Shown here piece by piece: positions 1 through 5,362 of a stretch of DNA of 5,369 nt. The notes beneath the pieces were generated by a model. That model saw only the letters and a program-made list of their open reading frames with translations. It searched no databases and had not been told where the DNA came from. Every line of letters starts with the position of its first letter. Position 1 is the stretch's first letter. The stretch comes from JBPOIS01 sp052034295 (lineage in GTDB: Bacteria > Pseudomonadota > Gammaproteobacteria > Pseudomonadales > Moraxellaceae). A program made the position numbers and the translations under genes. The DNA is taken from assembly GCA_052034295.1 (NCBI GenBank), contig JBPOIS010000103.1:1-5369 (forward strand), written 5' to 3'.

Positions 1-7
1 ACGACAG

Positions 8-12
8 TGGAG
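8..12 (+). promoter_or_regulatory. Ribosome binding site of the Rpn-family gene
   Basis: TGGAG lies 7 bases before the ATG at 20, a normal Shine-Dalgarno distance. It supports that ATG as the start. The promoter, if close, lies outside the window. Confidence 0.6.
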
Positions 13-19
13 CCCGGCC

Positions 20-922
20 ATGCAAGACACCTTCATCAACCCCTTCACCGATTTCGGTTTCAAGAAACTCTTTGGCGAGGAACCCAACAAGGACTTGCTG
101 ATCAGTTTCCTCAACACCCTGCTGCCCCCGCGCCACCAGATACAAGACCTGCAATACACCAAGAACGAATATCAGGGCGCGTCCCTCCCGGACCGCAAGG
201 CCATCTTTGACCTCAATTGCACCAGCACCGGCGGCGAGCGCTTCGTGGTGGAATTGCAAAAAGCCAAACAGAACTACTTCAAGGACCGCAGCCTTTACTA
301 CGCCACCTTTCCCATACAGGAACAGGCGCAGCGCGGCGACTGGGATTACCGGCTGTCCGCGGTTTACACCGTCGGCATTCTCGATTTTGTCTTTGAGGAA
401 GATCAGAAGGCCCATGACCAGACCGTGGTGCATACGGTGCAGCTGAAAAATCAGCATGGTCAGGTTTTTTACGACAAACTGACGTTCATTTACCTGACCC
501 TGCCGCATTTCACCAAGGGCGTGGATGAGTTGCAATCCTTGCAGGACAAGTGGCTGTATGTTTTCCGCCATTTGTCCGAACTCCATGAAATCCCGGCTGC
601 CTTTCAGGAGGGCGTGTTCACCAAGCTGTTTGAAAAGGCGCGGCTGGCGGCGTTCAACCCGGCCGAGCGCCGGCAGTATGAGGACAGCCTGAAGTATTAC
701 CGTGATTTGAAGAACGTGACGGATACGGCGCGTGAAGAAGGTCGGGAAGAGGGCCGGGAAGAGGGCCGGGAAGAGGGCCGGGAAGAGGGGCGCGAGCAGC
801 AGTTGCGCGAGGTGGTGACGGCCATGCAGGCCAAGGGGTTTACGGTCGAGGTGATTGCGGGTGTGCTGAATCTGCCGGTGGAGGCCGTTGTGCGGCTGGG
901 GTTGGAGGGAAATCCCCGGTAG
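20..922 (+). CDS. Rpn-family recombination-promoting nuclease / PD-(D/E)XK nuclease family transposase-like protein
   Basis: A 300-residue protein, complete, close to the usual family length of about 290-310. The N-terminus carries the family hallmark INPFTDFGFKKLFG (residues 6-19). The nuclease core follows, with a likely catalytic Asp64 in RKAIFDLNC (59-67) and Glu78-x-Gln80-Lys81 in VVELQKAK (76-83), as expected for a PD-(D/E)XK fold with Mg/Ca-dependent DNA cleavage. Residues 85-185 are the rest of the conserved domain (YYATFPIQ, RLSAVYTVGILDF). Residues 190-235 look helical, then five exact REEG repeats (238-257) form a charged helix, and a small helix-turn-helix-like tail (GFTVEVIAGVLNLPVEAVVRL, 273-293 approximately) ends the protein. 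Known members cleave DNA, promote RecA-independent recombination and in E. coli act as toxic phage-defence proteins. The gene is visibly poorer in GC than its neighbours (28 of 60 bases at 421-480, against 47 of 60 at 1561-1620), which suggests transfer. All predicted catalytic residues are present, so it should be active. Its TAG stop is part of the repeat described at 919-996. Confidence 0.9.
   Translation: MQDTFINPFTDFGFKKLFGEEPNKDLLISFLNTLLPPRHQIQDLQYTKNEYQGASLPDRKAIFDLNCTSTGGERFVVELQKAKQNYFKDRSLYYATFPIQEQAQRGDWDYRLSAVYTVGILDFVFEEDQKAHDQTVVHTVQLKNQHGQVFYDKLTFIYLTLPHFTKGVDELQSLQDKWLYVFRHLSELHEIPAAFQEGVFTKLFEKARLAAFNPAERRQYEDSLKYYRDLKNVTDTAREEGREEGREEGREEGREEGREQQLREVVTAMQAKGFTVEVIAGVLNLPVEAVVRLGLEGNPR
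614..922 (+). other. Candidate intragenic small C-terminal protein (RpnS-like antitoxin) inside the Rpn gene
   Basis: Rpn genes of E. coli are reported to make a separate small C-terminal protein (RpnS) that blocks the toxic full-length nuclease and that dimerises through a helix with four-residue repeats. Here a perfect AGGAGG at 606-611 stands before an in-frame GTG at 614 (Val199), which would give a 102-residue product holding the helical segment, the REEG repeats and the C-terminal tail. The gap between AGGAGG and GTG is only 2 bases, shorter than ideal, so efficiency is doubtful. Weaker alternatives are TTG at 707 and GTG at 716, giving 72 and 69 residues approximately, neither with a good Shine-Dalgarno. 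The existence of an internal product is inference; the AGGAGG and GTG are seen. Confidence 0.3.
731..790 (+). repeat. 12-bp tandem repeat encoding (REEG)5
   Basis: Five units of 12 bases. The units at 743-754, 755-766 and 767-778 are identical (CGGGAAGAGGGC); the last (779-790) differs only in its final base and the first (731-742) at a few third positions. Each unit encodes Arg-Glu-Glu-Gly. Gain or loss of units keeps the frame, so length can vary without breaking the gene. Four-residue repeats of varying number at this place are known in Rpn proteins. Each unit is also purine-rich and Shine-Dalgarno-like (AGAGGG). Confidence 0.95.
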
Positions 923-940
923 CCCGTGTGGCAACACGGG
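923..940 (+). terminator. Hairpin directly after the Rpn stop codon, possible terminator
   Basis: CCCGTGT (923-929) and ACACGGG (934-940) form a perfect 7-bp stem with loop GGCA. The bases after it (GACTGTTCTCGTTG) are only partly T-rich, so it is a weak intrinsic terminator at best. It is the first half of the inverted REP-like pair. Confidence 0.35.
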
Positions 941-966
941 GACTGTTCTCGTTGCGGGGGCCGGTT

Positions 967-992
967 CCCGCATTCCGCAAGCTCCATGCGGG
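967..992 (-). terminator. Hairpin directly after the TerB-family stop codon, possible terminator or mRNA end stabiliser
   Basis: On the - strand CCCGCAT (992-986) pairs with ATGCGGG (973-967) around a 12-base loop; a shorter stem CCGCA/TGCGG (975-979 with 987-991) is an alternative. No T-tract follows, so Rho-independent termination is doubtful. It is the second half of the REP-like pair. Confidence 0.3.
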
Positions 993-3317
993 CTACGCGG
1001 GCGGGTTCTCCAGAATATCGGGATTCATTTCCAGCGGGTCGTCGCCTTCGGTCAGCGGCCCGTCGGCGTGGTCGAAAGCAGCCTCATTCAGGTGTTCCAG
1101 CGCGCCGTCGGTCATCAGCCCCAGCGCGGCGGCCAGCGCCTGCACCTCGGCGCGCGGCCAGGACGGACGGGTCAGCAGGCGGCGCAGCAGGGCGGAATGG
1201 TCGGCGTCGAGGCCCCACAGCGTTTCCATGTCGGGTGTACTGTCACTGTCAGCGACCGGGGATTCAGGGCGGGGCGTTGCGGTCGCTTCCGGTTCGTCTT
1301 CCACAAACACCTCGGCCAGCAGCGCCGAAACCTGCGCGGTTTCCTGCTGCAGGCGGGCAATGCGCTCGGGATCCAGCGTCAGCGCCGCGCCGGGGACGGC
1401 GGCGGGCCGGTGGCTGCCGGTCGGGGCGGGGGCATGCAGGTCGCTGTAGAGCAGCGCCCGGTCCACGCCCAGATGCTGGTAGCACTTTTCCAGCAGCTTG
1501 ACGGTGGCCGCGGAAGGCATGTCCGCCTGGCACGCCGCCTGAGCCAGCAGTTGCGCCACCGGCCGCCGGGCGGCGGCGGGCAAGGCTTCCAGTCGGGGCT
1601 TGAGGGCGTTCAGCGTGGCGGGGCGTTCGCACTGCGCGCGGAAGCGGGCCTGCAGGCGGCGGCGGTGGTCGGGATGCAGGTGCACCCAGATGTCAATGCG
1701 GCGGTCCAGCCAGCGCTGCGTGGTCGCCGGGTCGATTTCAGCGGTGATCGTGACGCGAGCGGCGGCATCGACGGTGGTCACGGCGGCGAGGAAGGCCGGA
1801 GTGTCTTTCGCCAGCCGGGCCTCCGCCGATTCGCGGAACAGGCAGACGGTGTCATCCGGATTGGTCAGCTTGCCGCCGTGCAACGGGTCCGGTTCCATGC
1901 CGATATGGGCGAGATGCAGGGCCTCGGCCAGCCCGCGCAGCTGTGTTGGCGACAGCTTGTCCTCGCCATGCAGGCGGCTGACCAGCGCGGCCAGCGGCAG
2001 GGCCAGCACGCCATCGCCCAGATCCTCTGCCAGCGCCGCCAGTGTTGCGGTCAGCGTATCCGGCCAGATCTCGGGCGGCAGCAGCAACAGGTTTTCCAGC
2101 GCCATCGCCTTGTCGGGATTGCGGCTGACGGCGCGGCTGTAGGACTGCAATTCCGCCACGCAGCCGTTCACCAGCTGCTGCAGGGATTTGACCGGTGCGG
2201 TGACGCGGCCCATATCCGGCAGGTCCATCTGGCAGCGCACACCGCTGAGGGTTTGCGACAATGGCTGATAGTAAAAGTTGATGCGGCTCTTGTTGACCGG
2301 CAGCGGGATGCCCTTGGGAAAGTGCTGCATAAACAACAGCCGGAACAGCTTGCGGAAGGCATCGGGGCAGTTCCAGACCGGCTTGTAGCGGGAAATGCGG
2401 CCGTCCGCCAGCGCCCAGGCCAATGCCCAGTCCGGGGTCAGCGGCTTTTTGTCTTTCGCCAGTTGCCCCAGCGGTATGCGGATGCCCGGCGACAGGCCGC
2501 GCGCTGCATAGTCCAGGTCCGGGGCGCTCAGGTATTGCCGTTCCCGCAGCTGCACGGCTTCCAGCACGGTGATCAATTCCCGCGCCTTTTCCCGGAAAAA
2601 GTCGTAGCCGTAGTAGACGTCCAGCAAGCGCCACAGCTCTGCGAGGATGACCGGGAAATCCGTCCGGACCTTTTCATGCAGCGCGCGCCGTTCCAGGCCC
2701 ATGCAGAACAGCAGCAGCAGGCGCAGGTCCACGTCCGGATCGCAGCGCCCGCCCGCCAGCCATTCCAGATAGCGGCGGCGGTTGCCGGGGGTCAGGGTGG
2801 CGTAGGCGTCGGGGTCATAGTGGTAAAAGCCCCAGTCCTGATAAATTGACGGCAGGCGGCCGTCCGGCGTGGCCGCCACCGCCAGTTCCGGATTGATCAG
2901 CGAGGGTTCGTCATGCCAGCTGCCGTTTTTCAGCTTGTGGCCGACATAGAACAGGCCGCCGCGCAGGGTCAGTCCCGCCACGATCACGGTTTCATCCGGC
3001 TCAATCCAGCGGCCATTGAGAACGGCCTTCGACTTGGCCGTTTTTGCGGGGCGGGCGGACGGCTCCGGAGGGGGAATGAGCAAGGATGTCTGAACCGGGG
3101 CGGAGGGGCGCTCCCGGCGTGATGCGTTATCCACGGAGCGGTTTTCCCCGGACTGCCGCCGCATGTAATCCATGAATTCGGGGATGGAGAAGCCCTTGAG
3201 GTCGAGTCCGGTCTCCCGCAGCAGGAAACTGACCAGCCGCTCGTCGTCGTCCGTACCGGACAGCAGCGTCTGCAGCAGGTCGGCGGCGGGTTTCGGGGAG
3301 GAAGGGTCGCGGCTCAA
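993..3317 (-). CDS. TerB_N / TerB-like / TerB_C domain protein
   Basis: A 774-residue protein if read from the TTG at 3317 (MSRDPSSPKPAADLL). An ATG further out at 3482 is open in frame, but it overlaps the regulator gene by 74 bases and adds an Arg/Trp-rich stretch that looks like read-through of that gene, so I prefer the TTG. The next in-frame ATG is at 3173. Residues about 1-50 are a helical leader, 50-95 a low-complexity linker. TerB_N spans about 100-310, with FYVGHKL, EPSLINPEL, RRRYLEWLAGGRCDPD and LLLFCMGLERRAL all matching the family pattern. A middle region of helices follows. A TerB-like segment lies at about 525-630 (CQADMPSAATVKLLEKCYQHLGVDRALLYSDLHA), where the usual Asp-Gly metal-loop pair has become Asp-Met. 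TerB_C is about 645-774, with LDPERIARLQQETAQVSALLAEVF, an acidic linker, then LTRPSWPRAEVQALAAALGLMTDGALEHLNE and a very acidic tail. The family is tied by comparative genomics to Ter-type stress response and DNA-processing systems, often near ATPases or helicases; its reaction is unknown. No signal peptide or membrane segment is seen, so it should be cytoplasmic. No helicase or other Ter gene is in the window. Family call is firm, start and function are not. Confidence 0.88.
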   Translation of the reverse strand: MSRDPSSPKPAADLLQTLLSGTDDDERLVSFLLRETGLDLKGFSIPEFMDYMRRQSGENRSVDNASRRERPSAPVQTSLLIPPPEPSARPAKTAKSKAVLNGRWIEPDETVIVAGLTLRGGLFYVGHKLKNGSWHDEPSLINPELAVAATPDGRLPSIYQDWGFYHYDPDAYATLTPGNRRRYLEWLAGGRCDPDVDLRLLLLFCMGLERRALHEKVRTDFPVILAELWRLLDVYYGYDFFREKARELITVLEAVQLRERQYLSAPDLDYAARGLSPGIRIPLGQLAKDKKPLTPDWALAWALADGRISRYKPVWNCPDAFRKLFRLLFMQHFPKGIPLPVNKSRINFYYQPLSQTLSGVRCQMDLPDMGRVTAPVKSLQQLVNGCVAELQSYSRAVSRNPDKAMALENLLLLPPEIWPDTLTATLAALAEDLGDGVLALPLAALVSRLHGEDKLSPTQLRGLAEALHLAHIGMEPDPLHGGKLTNPDDTVCLFRESAEARLAKDTPAFLAAVTTVDAAARVTITAEIDPATTQRWLDRRIDIWVHLHPDHRRRLQARFRAQCERPATLNALKPRLEALPAAARRPVAQLLAQAACQADMPSAATVKLLEKCYQHLGVDRALLYSDLHAPAPTGSHRPAAVPGAALTLDPERIARLQQETAQVSALLAEVFVEDEPEATATPRPESPVADSDSTPDMETLWGLDADHSALLRRLLTRPSWPRAEVQALAAALGLMTDGALEHLNEAAFDHADGPLTEGDDPLEMNPDILENPPA

Positions 3318-3350
3318 GGTGCGTGTCTCAACAGCAGGGAGGGCGGCGGA

Positions 3351-3356
3351 ATTATA
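3351..3356 (-). promoter_or_regulatory. Possible -10 box (TATAAT) of the TerB-family gene
   Basis: A perfect TATAAT reads on the - strand between the regulator stop (3409) and the TTG start (3317), and would put transcription start near 3344, leaving a leader of about 27 bases. The -35 is poor: the best candidate is TTCCCG at 3381-3376 with a 19-base spacer. A hairpin GCCGG/CCGGC (3374-3389) lies just upstream, between the two genes, without a T-tract. In this GC-rich setting an exact TATAAT is noteworthy. It supports starting the protein downstream of it. Confidence 0.4.
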
Positions 3357-3408
3357 CGCGATAGCCGGCCCTTGCCGGGAAGTTCCGGCGTGGTAAAGCG
3401 ACCGGCCG

Positions 3409-4041
3409 TCAGCCCTGCGCCACTCCCAGCAGGGCCGTCTCCGCCGCCGCGACCAGCGCCGTTGTTTCCGCTTCCCCGCCATTCCCGCGTGACAACTGCA
3501 CCGTCAGCCCCTCAATCAGCGCAATCATCAGCCGCGCCCGCCGCCCCAGTTCGGCCTCGTCCAGTCCCGGGGCCACGCCCTGCACCAGCCGCATGAACTG
3601 CTTGCGCTCGCGCTGGCGCACCTGGTCCAGCACCTGCGCCGCCGCCGGATGACGGTTGGCCAGCGACCAGATTTCCATGAACACCCCCCCGACCTCCGGC
3701 CGCCGCGCCTCTGCCAGGAACAGCGCCATCGCCGCCCGCAGCCGCGCTTCCGGCCCGGCATCGGCCAGCGTGCCGCTCAGCTCCGCCACGGCGGCCTGAT
3801 ACAGGTCCATCTGCACCATCAACACGGCTTCCACCAGCGTGTCCTTGTCGCGGTAATAATGCTGCACCGTACTCAGGCTGACTCCCACTTCTGCCGCCAC
3901 GCCGCGCATGGAGAGCCCGGCATAACCTTCGCGGGCAAACAGCCGCCGCCCGGCGTCGAGGATTTCCTGCGCGCGGTCCATGCCCTTGCCGGTGGTGCCG
4001 GAGTCCTTCTTCTTCAACGATTCAATCACGGTGTCGCGCAT
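3409..4041 (-). CDS. TetR/AcrR-family transcriptional regulator
   Basis: A 210-residue repressor-type protein, normal length for the family. The N-terminal DNA-binding domain is clear: RAQEILDAGRRLFAREGYAG then LSMRGVAAEVGVSLSTVQHYYRDKDTLVEAVL, which is helix 1 followed by the helix-turn-helix (about residues 43-65) and the conserved HYYRDKDTL helix 4. The remainder (about 75-210) is an all-helical ligand-binding and dimerisation domain with little recognisable sequence. I chose the ATG at 4041, 30 bases from the predicted transcription start near 4071; a GTG at 4059 would add six residues, and an ATG at 3981 would remove 20. None has a good Shine-Dalgarno. It stands divergent from an acyl-CoA dehydrogenase with palindromic sites between them, which by the usual TetR rule points to control of that gene and of itself, released by an acyl-CoA or related compound. 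Ligand and target are inferred. Confidence 0.9.
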   Translation of the reverse strand: MRDTVIESLKKKDSGTTGKGMDRAQEILDAGRRLFAREGYAGLSMRGVAAEVGVSLSTVQHYYRDKDTLVEAVLMVQMDLYQAAVAELSGTLADAGPEARLRAAMALFLAEARRPEVGGVFMEIWSLANRHPAAAQVLDQVRQRERKQFMRLVQGVAPGLDEAELGRRARLMIALIEGLTVQLSRGNGGEAETTALVAAAETALLGVAQG

Positions 4042-4077
4042 GTGGAAACGGCCGGTCACGGGAATTCGGGGGTGTCT

Positions 4078-4106
4078 ATTCTCCGACCGGTTGACGAATC
4101 GGTCAA
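4078..4106 (-). promoter_or_regulatory. Predicted promoter of the TetR-family gene
   Basis: On the - strand TTGACC (4106-4101) is a five-of-six -35 match; GAGAAT (4083-4078) is a four-of-six -10 match, with a 17-base spacer. Start of transcription would be near 4071. The -35 lies within the palindrome 4098-4115, so a bound repressor would block it, fitting autorepression. Confidence 0.5.
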
Positions 4107-4120
4107 CTGACCGATACCAT
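4091..4120 (+). promoter_or_regulatory. Predicted promoter of the acyl-CoA dehydrogenase gene
   Basis: TTGACG (4091-4096) is a five-of-six -35 match and TACCAT (4115-4120) a four-of-six -10 match, 18 bases apart, placing the start near 4127. The spacer is filled by the palindrome 4098-4115. It overlaps face to face with the - strand promoter of the regulator. Confidence 0.5.
4098..4115. promoter_or_regulatory. Operator palindrome 1 (probable TetR-family binding site)
   Basis: ATCGGTCAACTGACCGAT is a perfect inverted repeat with 8-bp arms (ATCGGTCA/TGACCGAT) around AC. It sits between the -35 and -10 of the dehydrogenase promoter and covers the -35 of the regulator promoter. Size and symmetry are typical of TetR-family operators. 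Binding by the adjacent regulator is inferred. Confidence 0.7.
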
Positions 4121-4130
4121 TCGTCCCGAT

Positions 4131-4146
4131 TCGGTCACCTGACCTA
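4131..4146. promoter_or_regulatory. Operator palindrome 2 (second copy)
   Basis: TCGGTCACCTGACCTA matches operator 1 (TCGGTCAACTGACCGA) at 14 of 16 positions and is itself an inverted repeat with one mismatch. It is offset by exactly 32 bases, close to three helical turns, so two dimers would sit on the same DNA face. It lies just after the predicted + strand transcription start. Confidence 0.6.
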
Positions 4147-4157
4147 GCCCCGCTCCC

Positions 4158-4161
4158 GGAG
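4158..4161 (+). promoter_or_regulatory. Ribosome binding site of the acyl-CoA dehydrogenase gene
   Basis: GGAG, followed by AA, stands 6 bases before the ATG at 4168, a good distance, and fixes that start. Confidence 0.65.
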
Positions 4162-4167
4162 AACGCC

Positions 4168-5313
4168 ATGAACACCGCCAAGAAACGCTGGATGGATTCG
4201 GACCTCGAACTGTACCGCGACAACGTCCGCCGCTTTGTGCAGAAGGAAATCGCCCCGCATGCCGAAAAGTGGGCGAAGCAGCAGCACATTGACCGCGACG
4301 TGTGGCTGAAGGCCGGTGAGCTGGGCCTGCTGCTGGCCGACGTGCCGGACGACTACGGCGGCAGCGGCGGCAACTACGCGCACATGGCTATCCTGTTCGA
4401 GGAACTGGGTTACGCCGGTGACCGCGCTTTCGGCGCGCACGTGCACGCCATCGCCGCGCACTACATCCTCAACCTCGGCACCGAGGAGCAGAAGGCCAAA
4501 TACCTGCCGAAGCTGGCCAGCGGCGAGATGATCGGCGCCATCGCCATGTCCGAGCCCAACGCCGGGTCCGACCTGCAGGGCACCCGCACCCGCGCCGTGC
4601 GCGACGGTGACGAGTATGTGATCAACGGCTCCAAGATCTTCATCTCCAACGGCTACCTGGCCGACCTGATCGTGGTCGTCACCAAGACCGACCCGGAGGC
4701 CGGTTCCAAGGGCGTGTCGCTGATGCTGCTGGAAACGAAGAACGCCCCCGGCTTCAAGGTCGGCCGCATTCTGGAAAAGCTGGGCCAGAAGGGCCAGGAC
4801 ACCTGCGAGCTGTTCTTCGATGACGTGCGCGTGCCGGTGGCCAACCTGCTGGGCGGCGTCGAAGGCAAGGGCTTCTACCACCTGATGAGCGAGCTGCCCT
4901 ACGAGCGGCTGATGCTGGGCATCGGTGCCATGGCGATCATCGAGCGGGCGCTGGACCTGACCGTGACCTACACCAAGGAGCGCAAGGCCTTCGGCAAGCC
5001 GCTGCTGGAGATGCAGAACACCCGTTTCGTGCTGGCCAACCTGAAGGCGCAGGCGGTGATGGCGCGCGCCTTTGTGGATGAGTGCATCCAGCGCATGATC
5101 GACGGCGAGCTGGACACGGTGACGGCCTCGATCGTGAAGCTGAACCTGAGCGAGCTGGAATGCCAGGTGATGGACCAGTGCCTGCAGTTCTTCGGCGTCT
5201 ACGGCTACATGCTGGAATACCCGATCACGCAGATGTATGCGGATGCGCGGGTGCAGCGCATTTATGGCGGGACGAGCGAGATCATGAAGGAGATTATTGC
5301 GCGGTCGCTGTAA
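4168..5313 (+). CDS. Acyl-CoA dehydrogenase, long-chain/isovaleryl-type active site
   Basis: A complete 381-residue flavoenzyme of normal length; it oxidises an acyl-CoA to the trans-2-enoyl-CoA with FAD and passes electrons to electron-transfer flavoprotein, in the cytoplasm. The helical N-domain covers about 12-120 (ELGLLLADVPDDYGGSGG, LGTEEQKAKYLPKLASGE). The first family signature is AMSEPNAGSD (126-135), in the beta domain with the FAD-side segment KIFISNGY (156-163). The C-terminal helical domain has ERKAFGKPLLEMQ (271-283), the RAFVDECI helix and the second signature RIYGGTSEIMKEIIAR (364-379). The residue that is the catalytic Glu in medium-chain enzymes (IYEGT) is Gly367 here; the base is instead predicted to be Glu246 in SELPYERLML, as in long-chain and isovaleryl-CoA dehydrogenases. 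So the substrate is probably a long or branched acyl-CoA, but chain length cannot be fixed from sequence. Other beta-oxidation genes may follow beyond the window. No terminator with a T-tract is seen after the stop. Confidence 0.95.
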   Translation: MNTAKKRWMDSDLELYRDNVRRFVQKEIAPHAEKWAKQQHIDRDVWLKAGELGLLLADVPDDYGGSGGNYAHMAILFEELGYAGDRAFGAHVHAIAAHYILNLGTEEQKAKYLPKLASGEMIGAIAMSEPNAGSDLQGTRTRAVRDGDEYVINGSKIFISNGYLADLIVVVTKTDPEAGSKGVSLMLLETKNAPGFKVGRILEKLGQKGQDTCELFFDDVRVPVANLLGGVEGKGFYHLMSELPYERLMLGIGAMAIIERALDLTVTYTKERKAFGKPLLEMQNTRFVLANLKAQAVMARAFVDECIQRMIDGELDTVTASIVKLNLSELECQVMDQCLQFFGVYGYMLEYPITQMYADARVQRIYGGTSEIMKEIIARSL

Positions 5314-5343
5314 GCGGCTACGGGTTGGGGCTCGCCCTTGCGC

Positions 5344-5362
5344 TCTCCTGCCCGGCAGGGGG
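5344..5362 (+). other. GC-rich hairpin downstream of the dehydrogenase gene
   Basis: TCTCCTGC (5344-5351) can pair with GCAGGGGG (5355-5362) with two G-T pairs and a 3-base loop. It begins 30 bases after the TAA stop. No T-tract follows and the window ends 7 bases later, so its role as a terminator is open. Confidence 0.25.

Larger units (their letters stand above)
919..996. repeat. REPIN-like inverted pair of GTAG-headed palindromes between two convergent genes
   Basis: Two palindromes in opposite orientation, each with a GTAG head and a CCCG...CGGGGA frame, separated by about 25 bases. On the + strand GTAG (919-922) is followed by CCCGTGT, loop GGCA, ACACGGG. On the - strand GTAG (996-993) is followed by CCCGCAT, a 12-base loop, ATGCGGG. 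This is the architecture of REP sequences, which in many proteobacteria are spread by a REP-associated tyrosine transposase (RAYT), in their paired form (REPIN/BIME). The two GTAG heads supply the TAG stop codons of both flanking genes. A third TGCGGG at 953-958 can pair with CCCGCA at 967-972, giving an alternative fold. The element may also serve as a two-way terminator or mRNA end protector. Assignment as REP rests on form only; copy number in the genome cannot be seen here. Confidence 0.6.

Noticed and set aside
697..987. Open frame on - opposite the REEG repeats (Ser/Arg-Pro repeats)
   Set aside because: It is the antisense of the 12-bp tandem repeat and has no start signal or family match.
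888..2849. Open frame of 653 codons on + opposite the TerB-family gene
   Set aside because: It is the antisense of a GC-rich gene with recognisable domains; its product is rich in Gln, Gly and Arg and shows no family motif. Long antisense frames are common in such DNA.
3318..3482. N-terminal extension of the TerB-family protein from ATG 3482
   Set aside because: The Arg/Trp-rich composition comes from the other frame of the TetR gene, and it overlaps that gene by 74 bases.
4084..4098. A third operator near CGACCGGTTGACG
   Set aside because: It shares only part of the arm sequence with the two good palindromes and lacks dyad symmetry at the same spacing.
3649..4110. Open frame on + across the TetR gene and the divergent promoter region
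   Set aside because: Runs opposite the clear TetR coding sequence and through both operators; product resembles no family I know.
4144..4881. Open frame of 245 codons on - opposite the acyl-CoA dehydrogenase gene
   Set aside because: Antisense shadow of a gene with full family signatures; Val/His/Gly-rich product without a recognisable domain and no ribosome binding site noted.
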